Assembly (NCBI RefSeq): GCF_018063565.1
Contig: NZ_JAGPBB010000031.1
Span: 1-40,703, forward strand
From: Rhodoferax sp.
Lineage (GTDB): Bacteria > Pseudomonadota > Gammaproteobacteria > Burkholderiales > Burkholderiaceae_C
DNA: 40,703 nt
Direction of reading: 5' to 3'
Below the pieces are notes generated by a model. The model saw nothing but the letters and a program-made list of their open reading frames with translations. It ran no database searches and had not been told where the DNA came from. This document shows positions 1 through 10,710 of the stretch, piece after piece. The position numbers and the translations under genes are program-made. Numbering within the stretch: position 1 is the stretch's first letter; every line of letters starts with the position of its first letter.

Positions 1-671
1 GCGAGATGATCGGTGCCATTGCCCATCAGTGGCGACAGCCGCTCAACGCTTTGAGTCTGGTGATGCAAAACATTCGCATGCAACACGCCATGGGTACCCT
101 GACCGAGCAGTCCATGGCCCGCATGCAGGAAAAGTCCGGGCAGTTGGTGGAGCGAATGTCGTCCACCATTGACGAGTTCCGCAATTTCTTTAAACCCGGC
201 AAACATGCGGAACCGTTCAAGCTGGCGCAGGCCATGCGGGCTTCTGCGGACATCATGGAGGGCGTGTTCAAGAATCATGCCATCGAACTGGAACTATATT
301 GCGATGAAGATTTGGAGCTATTGGGCGTGCAGGGAGAGTTTTCACAAGTGGTGCTGAACCTTCTTAGCAACGCCAAGGATGCATTGCTCGACTCCAGGCA
401 ACCGGCACCCCACATTGTGTTGCGTGCCGAGCGCACCGGATCTCGGATCCGGATTGCGGTTGAAGACAATGGTGGCGGCATTGCACAGGATGTGCTCGAC
501 AAAGTGTTTGAGCCATACTTCACCACCAAAGAAGAAGGCAAGGGCACCGGGATCGGCCTGTATATGTCGAAAATGATTGTCGAAAACAACATGCATGGGC
601 GCCTGTACGCCGCCAATACCCGCGAGGGCGCATGCTTCACGCTGGTGGTACCAGCTGCTTCAACGGCCTGA
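1..671 (+). CDS. Sensor histidine kinase, C-terminal part (5' truncated by window edge)
   Basis: This is the catalytic end of a two-component sensor kinase, which autophosphorylates on His and passes the phosphate to a response regulator. The reading frame is open from base 3 to the TGA at 669-671, so the sensor part lies upstream of the window. The H box AHQWRQPLN comes at the very start. The ATP-binding domain follows, with the N box NLLSNAKDAL, the G1 box DNGGGI, the F box FEPYFTTK and the G2 box GTGIGLYMSK. The HQWRQPLN form is typical of kinases with periplasmic Cache or PAS sensors, often in the NtrB-like subgroup. The ATG at 6 is internal and not a true start, because EMIGAIAHQWRQ is normally preceded by more coiled-coil. 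The gene converges on recG with about 75 bases between them. Signal and partner are unknown. Confidence 0.9.
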   Translation, partial: EMIGAIAHQWRQPLNALSLVMQNIRMQHAMGTLTEQSMARMQEKSGQLVERMSSTIDEFRNFFKPGKHAEPFKLAQAMRASADIMEGVFKNHAIELELYCDEDLELLGVQGEFSQVVLNLLSNAKDALLDSRQPAPHIVLRAERTGSRIRIAVEDNGGGIAQDVLDKVFEPYFTTKEEGKGTGIGLYMSKMIVENNMHGRLYAANTREGACFTLVVPAASTA

Positions 672-745
672 TGTTGTCAGACCGAGTTCAAGCTCAGGCA
701 TAAGGAATCACGTCAACGCTTGCGTTCGTGCGCCCAGCCAACTCC

Positions 746-2848
746 TCACGCCTTCAAAAACTCTGCCTTGGTGCCCAGCCAACGCTGCACGTGTTTTTCA
801 GCCAGCTCGGGCGTTTGATCCAGAATGCGGGGCGCGGTGCGCCTTGCCCAATCCAGCAGCGCGGCGTCGGTCACCACATCGGCAAAACGCAGCAGCGCCG
901 CGCCCGACTGGCGCGCGCCCATGAACTCACCGGGGCCGCGAATCTCCAGGTCGCGCCGGGCAATCTCGAAGCCGTCGTTGCTCTCGGCCATGGCACGCAG
1001 CCGCTCACGCGCAGTTTCGCCCAGGCGCGGCGCGTCCCCGGTGGAATACAGCAGCACACAGGCCGAGGCCGCAGCCCCGCGCCCGACCCGCCCGCGCAGC
1101 TGGTGCAGCTGGCTCAGACCAAAGCGCTCGGCGTGTTCAATCACCATCAGCGACGCATTGGGCACATCCACCCCCACCTCGATCACCGTGGTGCTGACCA
1201 GCACCCCCATCTGGCCACCGTTAAACAGGCTCATCACCGCCTTTTTCTCCGCCAGCGGCATGCGCGAGTGCAGCAGACCCACCATCACACCCGGCAGCGC
1301 CGCACTCAGCTGCCCGTGGGTTTCGGTGGCGTTGCGCAAGTCAAGCGCTTCACTTTCATCAATCAAGGGGCACACCCAGTAGATTTGCCGCCCCTGCGCG
1401 ATCTGTGCGCGGATGCGGGTGATCACCTCCTCACGCCGCGCCTCGTTGACCACTTTGGTGATGATGGGTGTGCGCCCAGGGGGCAGCTCATCGATGGTCG
1501 ACACGTCAAGATCGGCGTAGTAACTCATGGCCAAAGTGCGCGGAATGGGGGTGGCGCTCATCATCAGCAGATGCGGTTCCAGCGCACCGGCCAGTTTGTC
1601 GCGCAGGGCCAGGCGCTGCGCCACGCCAAAGCGGTGCTGCTCGTCAATGATGGCCAGCGCCAGATTCTTGAACTGCACCTTGTCCTGAATCATGGCATGG
1701 GTGCCCACCACCAGTTGCGCCTGGCCGCTGGCCACCAGCGCCAACATCTCGCGGCGCTCTTTGGCCATTTGGCTACCAGTCAGCCACGCCACCGTGATGC
1801 CCAGCGGGTGCAACCACCCCACCAGCTTGGCAAAGTGCTGTGTCGCCAGAATCTCGGTGGGGGCCATCAGCGCACACTGCAAGCCCGCGTCGATGCACAC
1901 CGCCGCTGCCAACGCTGCCACCACAGTCTTGCCCGAGCCCACATCGCCTTGCAACAGGCGGTGCATCGGCACCGGGCGGCGCAGGTCGTGCGTGATTTCG
2001 TTGCCAACGCGCTCCTGCGCGTCGGTCAGCTCAAATGGCAATGCGCCGCGTAGCCGAGCGTACAAACCTGGTTCAGCCTCTGCCGACGGAGCGTGCGCTG
2101 CGCCAGCGGGCTCCATGGCCGGCGCGCGCAGGGCAGCACGCGCCCGTTTGAACTGCAGTTGCGAGATCTGCTGTGCCAGCAATTCCTCAGCCTTGAGCCT
2201 TTGCCAGGCCGGATGAGTCTGATCTTCGAGCGCCCCCAGGCTGACATTCGACGCGGGATGATGTAAAAACGATAGCGATTCATACAGACCCCAATGGGGC
2301 TGGAGGCCAATTTCACTCAAGTTTTCGGCAGGAATGGTGGAGCTGAGCTCGGCGCGCGCCAAGCCAGCCTGCACGGCCTTGCGCAAATAGGCTTGCGGCA
2401 ACCCCGCCACCGTCGGGTACACCGGTGTGAGTGCCGTAGCCAAGGCGCTGCCAGCCGTCTTGACGCTTGGGTGCATCATGGTCAACCCGGCAAAACCGCC
2501 GCGTACCTCGCCTCGCACCCGCACCGCGCTGCCCACGGCCAGCGCCTTTTGCATAGCCGGGTAAAAAGTAAAAAAGCGCAGCAAACAAGTGCCAGTGCCG
2601 TCGTCCAGCGTGACCAGCAGTTGGCGCGTGCTGCCGAGCCTGACCTCGGCGTGGCGCACCACACCCTCCACCTGCGCCACATCGCCCTCGCGCACGTCGC
2701 GCAGTTTGACCAGCCGGGTCTCGTCTTCATAACGCAACGGCAGGTGCAGCGCCAGGTCGATCGGGCGCAGCAAGCCGAGCTTGGCCAGGGCTTTTTGCGG
2801 TCCGCCGGATGGGCGGGCGCCGGGTGGTGCAGGTGCGGCATCGGTCAT
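746..2848 (-). CDS. recG: ATP-dependent DNA helicase RecG
   Basis: RecG is a monomeric superfamily 2 helicase that reverses stalled replication forks and branch-migrates Holliday junctions. An N-terminal wedge/OB-fold region fills about the first 250 residues. The Walker A motif GDVGSGKT follows, then the RecG form of the DExH box, IDEQHRFG, and the helicase C domain with the QLRGRVGRG motif. The protein has the family's usual length of about 700 residues. I chose the ATG at 2848 (MTDAAP). An in-frame GTG at 2866 would add six residues, and neither start has a clear Shine-Dalgarno sequence. The proline- and alanine-rich N-terminus and the low-complexity linker near residues 245-265 are probably lineage-specific. 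Assignment is secure. Confidence 0.96.
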   Translation of the reverse strand: MTDAAPAPPGARPSGGPQKALAKLGLLRPIDLALHLPLRYEDETRLVKLRDVREGDVAQVEGVVRHAEVRLGSTRQLLVTLDDGTGTCLLRFFTFYPAMQKALAVGSAVRVRGEVRGGFAGLTMMHPSVKTAGSALATALTPVYPTVAGLPQAYLRKAVQAGLARAELSSTIPAENLSEIGLQPHWGLYESLSFLHHPASNVSLGALEDQTHPAWQRLKAEELLAQQISQLQFKRARAALRAPAMEPAGAAHAPSAEAEPGLYARLRGALPFELTDAQERVGNEITHDLRRPVPMHRLLQGDVGSGKTVVAALAAAVCIDAGLQCALMAPTEILATQHFAKLVGWLHPLGITVAWLTGSQMAKERREMLALVASGQAQLVVGTHAMIQDKVQFKNLALAIIDEQHRFGVAQRLALRDKLAGALEPHLLMMSATPIPRTLAMSYYADLDVSTIDELPPGRTPIITKVVNEARREEVITRIRAQIAQGRQIYWVCPLIDESEALDLRNATETHGQLSAALPGVMVGLLHSRMPLAEKKAVMSLFNGGQMGVLVSTTVIEVGVDVPNASLMVIEHAERFGLSQLHQLRGRVGRGAAASACVLLYSTGDAPRLGETARERLRAMAESNDGFEIARRDLEIRGPGEFMGARQSGAALLRFADVVTDAALLDWARRTAPRILDQTPELAEKHVQRWLGTKAEFLKA

Positions 2849-2952
2849 GTTGCCATTGTGTCGCACCTGATCGTCGGCTCTTTTGCCGGGTCACTGACAA
2901 AAATCAAGGCTCGTGCAATACTTTGCGCCTAACCATTCCAAAGGAGACCGAC

Positions 2953-3366
2953 ATGCAATTTCGATCAATCGCAGCTGCCGCTGTGCTGACATTGACCCTC
3001 ACCCTCGCCTGCGCTCAAGACAAGGTGGTCTACCACGTCAACGACACGGCCAGCCAAGCCCTTGCCACGCTGCGCAACGTGCGCAATCACCTCGACACCG
3101 ACCCAACGGCGCAGATCACCCTGGTGGCACACGCCTTTGGCGTGGATTTTTTGATGGAAGGCATGAAAGACCGCAGCGAATCCGCGTTTGAGCCGCTGGT
3201 GGCAGCGCTGAAGAACCGTGGGGTCAAGTTTGAGGTGTGTGAGATCACCCTGAAAAACCGCAACCTCAAGAAAGAGCAGTTCATTCAGGAAGTGGACTTC
3301 ACACCCTCCGGGGTGGTTCGGCTGACCAAACTGCAACTCGCCGGCTACGCTTACATCAAACCCTGA
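2953..3366 (+). CDS. Periplasmic DsrE/DsrF-like family protein
   Basis: This 137-residue protein has an N-terminal signal peptide, basic MQFR followed by a hydrophobic stretch ending in ACA-QD, which fits signal peptidase I cleavage near residue 22. The mature part starts DKVVYHVND and has the DsrE-like alternating fold pattern (ITLVAHAFGVDFL, LKNRGVKFEVCEITLK). One cysteine in the FEVCEITL segment sits where DsrE-like proteins keep a conserved cysteine. Cytoplasmic DsrE proteins act in sulfur relay, but secreted single-domain relatives of this kind have no settled function. A strong AAGGAGA ribosome site lies at 2940-2946, seven bases before the ATG, and fixes the start. The gene is divergent from recG and stands alone. 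A role in periplasmic thiol or sulfur chemistry is only a guess. Confidence 0.85.
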   Translation: MQFRSIAAAAVLTLTLTLACAQDKVVYHVNDTASQALATLRNVRNHLDTDPTAQITLVAHAFGVDFLMEGMKDRSESAFEPLVAALKNRGVKFEVCEITLKNRNLKKEQFIQEVDFTPSGVVRLTKLQLAGYAYIKP

Positions 3367-3378
3367 GTCAATTACTCT

Positions 3379-3432
3379 GAATAGAATAGCTGCTAGCGCT
3401 TATACCTAAAGCGCTAGAGGCATAAAGTATTC
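3379..3432. repeat. Dispersed hairpin repeat, copy A (intact)
   Basis: A perfect 9-bp inverted repeat, CTAGCGCTT (3393-3401) and AAGCGCTAG (3409-3417), encloses a 7-base loop. It is flanked by AATAGCTG on the left and AGGCATAAAG on the right, inside weaker outer arms (GAATA/TATTC). The same architecture recurs at 38105-38155 and, in decayed form, inside several genes. From memory, this AGCGCTT...AAGCGCT element is scattered through Comamonadaceae genomes, but I could not search for it. It may also act as a transcription barrier between the DsrE-like gene and queA. Confidence 0.75.
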
Positions 3433-3530
3433 ATAACTCCAACGCAGGCCCGGCGGGGCCACCGACCCGCCGCCTGCGACAATGGGCGTCTAATTCACTT
3501 GGCACGGGGCCTGTCCGCCCCTCAAGCACC

Positions 3531-4610
3531 ATGACTGCATCCGCCTGCGCTGCGCGCACCTACACCCTCAGCGACTTTGATTTCACCCTACCGCCTGAGC
3601 TGATTGCGCAGCACCCGGCGCTAGAGCGCAGCGCGTCGCGCCTGCTCGACGCTACCGATGCGGCGCCAGCCGACCGCATTTTTCGCGAGCTGCCCACCTT
3701 GCTGCACCCGGGCGACCTGATGGTGTTCAACGACACCCGGGTGATGAATGCACGCCTGTACGGCGAAAAAGTCACCGGCGGCAAGCTGGAGTTGCTAGTA
3801 GAGCGCGTACTGGGCGGCAACCAGGTCGCCGCGCACCTGCGGGTGAGCAAAAAACCCGAGGTGGGTGCCACGGTGACCTTGACACCGGCACCTGGCTGCC
3901 ACGATCACCCGTGCGCCACCCTGCTGGGGCGCTGGCCCGACGCGCAGGGCGCGCTGTTTCGCTTCGTCCTTTCCAACGACGCCGGCGATGACCCCTACAC
4001 CCTGATGGCGCGCCACGGCCATGTGCCGCTGCCGCCTTACATCACCCATGCCGACTCACTCGAAGACGCCTGGCGTTACCAGACGGTATTTGCCAAACAC
4101 CCGGGCGCGGTGGCAGCACCAACGGCTGCATTGCACTTTGACGAGGTGCTGCTGGATCAGCTTGACACGCTGGGCGTTCAGCGCGCGCACGTCACACTGC
4201 ATGTAGGCGCTGGCACGTTTCAGCCAGTCAAGACCGAGAACCTGGCCGAGCACCAGATGCACAGCGAGTGGTACGACGTCCCGGCAGCCACCCAGCAAGC
4301 GGTCGCCGACTGCCACGCCCGCGGCGGGCGCGTCATTGCCGTGGGAACCACCACCGTACGCACACTCGAGTCCTGGTCCCGATGTGGCGTGGCGCAAGGC
4401 GACACGCGCATCTTCATCACACCGGGATTTGAGTTCAAAGTGGCCGACTTGCTCATCACCAACTTTCACCTGCCCAAGTCCAGCCTGATGATGCTGGTCA
4501 GTGCGTTTGCCGGGCATGACCACATCATGAATTTATACCGCCACGCCATTGCCCAGCGCTACCGATTTTTCAGCTATGGCGATGCCATGCTGCTGCAACG
4601 CACGGTTTAA
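3531..4610 (+). CDS. queA: S-adenosylmethionine:tRNA ribosyltransferase-isomerase QueA
   Basis: QueA transfers and isomerises the ribosyl group of S-adenosylmethionine onto 7-aminomethyl-7-deazaguanine in tRNA, giving epoxyqueuosine at wobble position 34. The protein has 359 residues, the normal length. It opens with the family's FDFTLPPELIAQHP segment and contains VFNDTRVMNARL, HVPLPPYI and the C-terminal ITNFHLPKSSLMMLVSAFAG, all diagnostic for QueA. The first ATG at 3531 leaves a short extension (MTASACAART) before the conserved domain. No strong ribosome site is visible upstream. Its usual partner tgt lies on the same strand about 2.1 kb downstream, separated by an HD-GYP gene and a toxin-antitoxin pair. 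Confidence 0.96.
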   Translation: MTASACAARTYTLSDFDFTLPPELIAQHPALERSASRLLDATDAAPADRIFRELPTLLHPGDLMVFNDTRVMNARLYGEKVTGGKLELLVERVLGGNQVAAHLRVSKKPEVGATVTLTPAPGCHDHPCATLLGRWPDAQGALFRFVLSNDAGDDPYTLMARHGHVPLPPYITHADSLEDAWRYQTVFAKHPGAVAAPTAALHFDEVLLDQLDTLGVQRAHVTLHVGAGTFQPVKTENLAEHQMHSEWYDVPAATQQAVADCHARGGRVIAVGTTTVRTLESWSRCGVAQGDTRIFITPGFEFKVADLLITNFHLPKSSLMMLVSAFAGHDHIMNLYRHAIAQRYRFFSYGDAMLLQRTV

Positions 4611-4700
4611 GGCTACGCTAAGGCGCACCGCAGACACTCGCGCGCAGTGCCACCTGCTTGAGATTTTTGCGCCCGGTCTGATTCAAGTAGCATCCCTGTT

Positions 4701-5963
4701 ATGAATCCTTTTAACAAACGCACCGCGATTCGCATCGGCATGGTCAGCGTGTTGCTGGCCAGTCTGGCCAGTCCGCTGGCCTGGTTGGTGACGCGTGAAA
4801 GTGCCGAAGAAAGCGTGGTCGCGCTGGCCATCGAAGAGTCGGGGCGCTTGCTGCATCACTTTGACGCGATCCACCTGAGCGGGCCACAGGCGCTTGACCA
4901 TGCCCGACTGGCCGCCAAGACCATCTCAGGGGGTCTGTTTGACATTGCAGAAATTTACGATGCACAGGGCCAAAAACTCGCCGAGTCCTTGACGCACGAG
5001 GGCGAGCAAGTGGAGTCGATGCTGCCCAAGCACGGGCTGCCCAACTACGCCGACGCGTCGTATGAAAGTCTGCGCCTGCCCGGCGACCTGTGGCTGTTGC
5101 GTGTTTTTGTGCCCTTGCGTGACTCGGCCACCAACATGAGTCTGCCCATCACCGGCTACTTTGAGGGCGTGCGGGTGGTACCCGAGTGGCAACGGACGCA
5201 AATCCTCTCCAACGCCATGACAGTGGCGTTGATGGTCGGGCTGGCCTCGCTATTGTGCGGCGCGGTGTTGTACCCGGTGGTGGTGCGCCTGTCGGCCGAC
5301 AACGAGCGCAAGACGCGTGAGGTGCTGGACTCGCACATCGCCATGATGGAGGCATTGGGCCGCGCCATTGCCAAGCGCGACTCCGATACCGGGGCACACA
5401 ACTATCGGGTGGCGTGGATTGCAGCGGGCATCGGCGAAAAGCTCGGCATTTCGGGCGACGAGATGCAGGCGCTAATTGCCGGCAGTTTCTTGCATGATGT
5501 CGGCAAAATCGGCATCCCGGACGCCATTTTGCTCAAACCCGGCAAGCTCGACGATGCTGAAATGAGCGTCATGCGCACCCATGTGAACCAGGGCAAAGAC
5601 ATCGTGGTGGGCGCGGGTTGGCTCGACGGGGCGCAGGCGGTGGTGGCCTCGCACCACGAAAAATGGAACGGCAACGGCTACCCGGAGCGGCTGCAGGGGG
5701 CGGCCATCCCGTTGTCAGCGCGCATTTTTGCGGTGGCCGATGTGTTTGATGCGCTGTGCTCGAAACGCCCGTACAAGGAACCCATGAGTTTCGAGGCCAC
5801 CATGGCGATTCTCGAAAAAGACACCGGCAGCCATTTTGACCCGGCGGTGATGGCCGTTTTTCAACCCATGGCGCGCCAGATGTACGACCATCTGGCGGGT
5901 TGCGACGAAGAGGCCACGCGGCAGCTGCTGCAAGACCGCGTGCGACATCATTTTGAGCAGTAG
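4701..5963 (+). CDS. HD-GYP domain protein with periplasmic sensor region (probable c-di-GMP phosphodiesterase)
   Basis: This 420-residue membrane protein has one transmembrane segment at about residues 11-30, a periplasmic region to about 168, and a second transmembrane segment near 170-192. A linker helix (ADNERKTREVLDSHIAMMEAL) leads to a C-terminal HD-GYP domain. The metal-binding and catalytic signature is intact: H233, the HD pair at 265-266 in FLHDVGKIGIPD, HHE at 318-320, and GYP at 326-328 in GNGYP. Enzymes with this full signature usually hydrolyse cyclic di-GMP and so affect motility and biofilm. The periplasmic part matches no sensor domain I can name. The gene stands alone between queA and the VapBC pair, and its 3' end overlaps the convergent toxin gene by 16 bases. 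Confidence 0.9.
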   Translation: MNPFNKRTAIRIGMVSVLLASLASPLAWLVTRESAEESVVALAIEESGRLLHHFDAIHLSGPQALDHARLAAKTISGGLFDIAEIYDAQGQKLAESLTHEGEQVESMLPKHGLPNYADASYESLRLPGDLWLLRVFVPLRDSATNMSLPITGYFEGVRVVPEWQRTQILSNAMTVALMVGLASLLCGAVLYPVVVRLSADNERKTREVLDSHIAMMEALGRAIAKRDSDTGAHNYRVAWIAAGIGEKLGISGDEMQALIAGSFLHDVGKIGIPDAILLKPGKLDDAEMSVMRTHVNQGKDIVVGAGWLDGAQAVVASHHEKWNGNGYPERLQGAAIPLSARIFAVADVFDALCSKRPYKEPMSFEATMAILEKDTGSHFDPAVMAVFQPMARQMYDHLAGCDEEATRQLLQDRVRHHFEQ

Positions 5964-6315
5964 CGTGCCCCCGGCAGACCCTGATAGTCCACGTTCTGGG
6001 TCCAGAACATGGCGTCAAACTCGCGGGCCATACTGTACATGGCGGCTTCAGCCATGGCCAGGTTGTATTGGCGCGAGGCTTTGGCTGCCGCCACGGCGCG
6101 CGCATCGGTCAGGTCCAGTACCCGACCCAGGCGCATCACATCCAGGCACTGCTTGACGAGGGACTCGGGGAGTTTTTGGCTCAAGACCTTGTGCACTTCA
6201 AACAAGGCAATGGTGGGCACCAGCAGATGGTGGCGGTCTTCGATCGCGGTGGCGAACAAGTCGGCGCGGGACGTATCCCGCAGATACTCGATCCAGCCAG
6301 AAGAATCAACCAGGT

Positions 6316-6319
<4 letters not shown>
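5948..6319 (-). CDS. vapC: VapC-like PIN-domain toxin (ribonuclease)
   Basis: PIN-domain toxins are Mg-dependent ribonucleases that cut specific RNAs (in several cases tRNA or 23S rRNA) when the antitoxin is degraded. The 123-residue product begins MNLVDSSGWIEYL, with the first acidic residue D5, and carries E41 in LFEVHKVL. The third position, usually Asp in LADA, is Glu here (E91 in LAMAEAAMY). The final acidic patch reads TQNVDY, with Asn109 and Asp111. The active site is therefore plausible but not textbook. The start codon overlaps the antitoxin stop by four bases (ATGA), so the two genes are translationally coupled. The 3' end overlaps the convergent HD-GYP gene. Confidence 0.88.
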
Positions 6320-7908
<1,589 letters not shown>

Positions 7909-7935
7909 GGACGCGACTGGGCGCGCGGGATGAGA

Positions 7936-9180
7936 TCAGCCTAAAGTAACCCGGACAAACTTGCGTTTTCCAACTTGCAGCACATAGGTTCCCACACCCA
8001 GCTTGAGCCCTTTGTCAGTGACGACACTGGAGTCGACCCGCACACCGCCACCATCGATCAGCCGGTTTCCCTCGCCACTTGAGGCGGCCAGACCGGCTGA
8101 TTTGAGCAAGGCCGCGATGCCCAGCGCAACGCCACCGTCGCCCAGAGGCAAGCTGATTTCGGCGATCTGGTCCGGAATCCCGCCTTTGCTTCGGTTGACA
8201 AAATCCTGTTCCGCGGCCTCGGCTGCGGCGGCAGAATGAAACCGTGTCGTGATCTCTTTGGCCAACGCCACTTTGGCGTCTTTGGGGTTGCGTCCGGCGT
8301 TCACTTCGGCTTTGAGGGCGTCAATCTGCGCTTCGGATTGAAAACTCAGCAAGGTATACCAGCGCCACATCAAAGTGTCAGAGATGCTCAAAACCTTGGC
8401 AAACATGGTGTTGGCGTCTTCACTGATACCGATGTAGTTGCCCTTGCTCTTGGACATTTTTTCGACGCCATCGAGCCCCTCGAGCAGCGGCATGGTCAAA
8501 ATACATTGCGGCTCCTGCCCATACTCTGCCTGCAAATGCCGCCCCACCAGCAGGTTGAACTTCTGGTCGGTGCCGCCCAGTTCCAGGTCACTCCTAAGGG
8601 CCACCGAGTCGTAACCCTGCATCAAGGGGTAAAGAAATTCGTGTACCGAGATCGGCGTGCCGGCATGAAAACGGTCATGAAAGTCGTTTCGCTCCATCAT
8701 CCGCGCCACCGTGTAACGCGCCGCCAACTGGATCATGCCGCGCGAGCCCAGCGCATCACCCCATTCACTGTTGTATCGAATTTCAGTCCGGGCAGGGTCC
8801 AAAACCATCGACGCCTGACGATAGTAGGTTTGTGCGTTGGCGTCGATCTGCTCCCGGCTCAAGGGCGGTCGGGTGGAGTTGCGACCAGACGGATCCCCAA
8901 TCAAGGTGGTGAAGTCCCCAATCAAGAAAATCACGGTGTGGCCCAGATTCTGCAGCTGGCGCATCTTGTTGAGCACCACCGTATGGCCCACGTGAATGTC
9001 TGGCGCCGTCGGATCTAGGCCAAGCTTGATGCGCAGCGGCGTACCGGTAGATTCAGCGCGTGCCAGCTTCTTGACCCAGTCGTCCTGCGGAATCAGCTCC
9101 TCACACCCACGCAGGGTCACAGCCAACGCCTCCCGAACGGTATCGGTCAACACAATTTCAGGGGCTTTTAACTGAGTCAT
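7936..9180 (-). CDS. tyrS: Tyrosyl-tRNA synthetase
   Basis: TyrS charges tRNA-Tyr with tyrosine. The 414-residue class I synthetase has the HIGH-type motif HVGH at residues 63-66 and the KMSKS motif at 241-245 (KMSKSKGNYIG). A C-terminal S4-like RNA-binding domain holds GGVRVDSSVV and KFVRVTLG. The KMSKSKGN form and overall length resemble the TyrZ-like bacterial subgroup. The ATG at 9180 is followed by MTQLKAPEIVLTD. The gene is convergent with tgt (27 bases between stops) and divergent from the M23 peptidase gene, a tyrS-peptidase-anmK order that I recall from other beta- and gammaproteobacteria. Confidence 0.96.
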   Translation of the reverse strand: MTQLKAPEIVLTDTVREALAVTLRGCEELIPQDDWVKKLARAESTGTPLRIKLGLDPTAPDIHVGHTVVLNKMRQLQNLGHTVIFLIGDFTTLIGDPSGRNSTRPPLSREQIDANAQTYYRQASMVLDPARTEIRYNSEWGDALGSRGMIQLAARYTVARMMERNDFHDRFHAGTPISVHEFLYPLMQGYDSVALRSDLELGGTDQKFNLLVGRHLQAEYGQEPQCILTMPLLEGLDGVEKMSKSKGNYIGISEDANTMFAKVLSISDTLMWRWYTLLSFQSEAQIDALKAEVNAGRNPKDAKVALAKEITTRFHSAAAAEAAEQDFVNRSKGGIPDQIAEISLPLGDGGVALGIAALLKSAGLAASSGEGNRLIDGGGVRVDSSVVTDKGLKLGVGTYVLQVGKRKFVRVTLG

Positions 9181-9354
9181 AGGGTTTTCATGGATGCAAC
9201 GCGGCAGGCCGGGTTTATACTCGAAAACTGTTTTTCAGCGGCCTTTCGGGTGGGTGAATTCATTCGTTTTGTGTTTCACTGTTGCGCCCTGCCGACAAAC
9301 TCACGCCTAGGATTTTTTTTGATAACTTTTTTGATCAGCCGTGGTCAGGCCTTG

Positions 9355-10683
9355 ATGGTCCAGACGGGCTCTTTTTTGCGACGCTATCCACGTCGTGTCA
9401 CCGCCCTGGTGACCGCCCTGATGCTGGGTGGTGGTGGTGGCGCACTGGCGCTTGCCTCACTCGCACCCGAGGTGTCAGATTTGCCGGTTCGTCAAGTGGT
9501 GGAACCCGTCGACGTGAGCTTGGTCAGCGCACCCGTTACGGCGACACCACTCAACCTGTTCCGCTCTGAAATCTCACGCAACAGCGATACAGCGGACACC
9601 TTGCTCAAGCGCCTGGGCATCGACGATGCCCAGGCAGCCAGTTTTCTGCGCCATGACACGCTGACACGCCAGCTGTTGCTGGGTCGTGGCGGGCGCCAGT
9701 TGACCGCAGAGGCCGATGGCCAGCAAGCCCTGTTGTCACTCATTGCACGCTGGAGCCCCGACGACAGCGGCCAGTTCAAACGCTTGATCATCGAACGTAC
9801 GCCGCATGGTTTTGATTCCAGACTGGAGACGGCACCCCTGAGCGCGAGCGCCCGCCTATCCAGTGGCACCATTCGCTCGTCCTTGTATGCCGCAACCGAT
9901 GATGCCGGGTTGCCCGACGCCATTGCCAACCAGCTGGCCGAGATTTTTTCGACCGACATCGATTTCCGGCGCGCGCTGCGCAAGGACGACCGTTTCAACG
10001 TTGTGTATGAAACACTGGAGGGCGACGGCGAGCCGATGCGCACCGGGCGTGTGCTGAGTGCCGAATTTGTCAACGCCGGCAAAACCTTTCAGGCCATGTG
10101 GTACCAGCCTCCGGGCGTGGACAGCCAGGGTCAGGCGTTCAAGGGCGGGTATTACACGCTCGACGGTCAAAGCAAACAGCGCGCCTTTTTAAGTTCACCC
10201 GTGGCATTCTCACGTGTCAGCAGTGGTTTTGCCATGCGTTTTCACCCAGTCCTCCGGGAGTGGCGCCGGCATCTCGGCACCGACTTTGCCGCCAGTACCG
10301 GCACGCCGGCGCGCACCGTGGGCGACGGCATCGTGAAGTTTGCTGGAAGTCAGAACGGTTATGGCAATGTGGTGTTCATCCAGCATCGCAACAACACTGA
10401 AACGGTTTACGCGCACCTGAGCAAGATCATGGTGCAACGTGGCCAAAGTGTGGGGCAGGGGCAGACCATCGGACTCGTTGGTGCCACCGGCTGGGCGACC
10501 GGGCCACATCTGCACTTCGAGGTACGCGTCAACGGTGTGCAGCACGACCCGATGGCGCTGGCCCAAAAGAGTGAAACGGTGCCGGTACCGGGTGCTGCCA
10601 TGCCGCAGTTTCAGCAGCTTGCTGCCCACGTGCGCAGTGAACTGCATGCGGCCTCCACTTTGGGTCTGGCAGGATTTCAGTAA
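9355..10683 (+). CDS. M23 family murein DD-endopeptidase (MepM/OapA-like)
   Basis: This is a membrane-anchored LytM-type zinc peptidase that cuts peptidoglycan cross-links to permit wall growth. From the ATG at 9355 the product has 442 residues: cationic FLRRYPRRV, a signal anchor (TALVTALMLGGGGGALALA), a LysM-like/OapA-like N-terminal part (DTLLKRLGIDDAQA), a middle domain, and the M23 domain. Zinc ligands are visible as H306 and D310 in HLGTDF, and the HxH of GPHLHFE at 385-387. The open frame runs back to an ATG at 9190, but that extension (MDATRQAGF...) is cysteine- and phenylalanine-rich and unlike the family, and it overlaps the tyrS promoter region. anmK follows after 27 bases, linking wall opening with wall recycling. 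Confidence 0.9.
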   Translation: MVQTGSFLRRYPRRVTALVTALMLGGGGGALALASLAPEVSDLPVRQVVEPVDVSLVSAPVTATPLNLFRSEISRNSDTADTLLKRLGIDDAQAASFLRHDTLTRQLLLGRGGRQLTAEADGQQALLSLIARWSPDDSGQFKRLIIERTPHGFDSRLETAPLSASARLSSGTIRSSLYAATDDAGLPDAIANQLAEIFSTDIDFRRALRKDDRFNVVYETLEGDGEPMRTGRVLSAEFVNAGKTFQAMWYQPPGVDSQGQAFKGGYYTLDGQSKQRAFLSSPVAFSRVSSGFAMRFHPVLREWRRHLGTDFAASTGTPARTVGDGIVKFAGSQNGYGNVVFIQHRNNTETVYAHLSKIMVQRGQSVGQGQTIGLVGATGWATGPHLHFEVRVNGVQHDPMALAQKSETVPVPGAAMPQFQQLAAHVRSELHAASTLGLAGFQ

Positions 10684-10710
10684 CTTCCGCGCATCGCTTG
10701 AATCTGCACT

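Noticed and set aside
728-2053. Long 441-codon open frame antisense to recG
   Set aside because: It lies entirely over recG on the other strand, is rich in His, Gln and Arg with no domain or ribosome site, and is a high-GC codon-bias shadow.
9190-9354. N-terminal extension of the M23 peptidase
   Set aside because: Its residues are unlike a signal region and it overlaps the tyrS upstream region; the ATG at 9355 gives a normal signal anchor.
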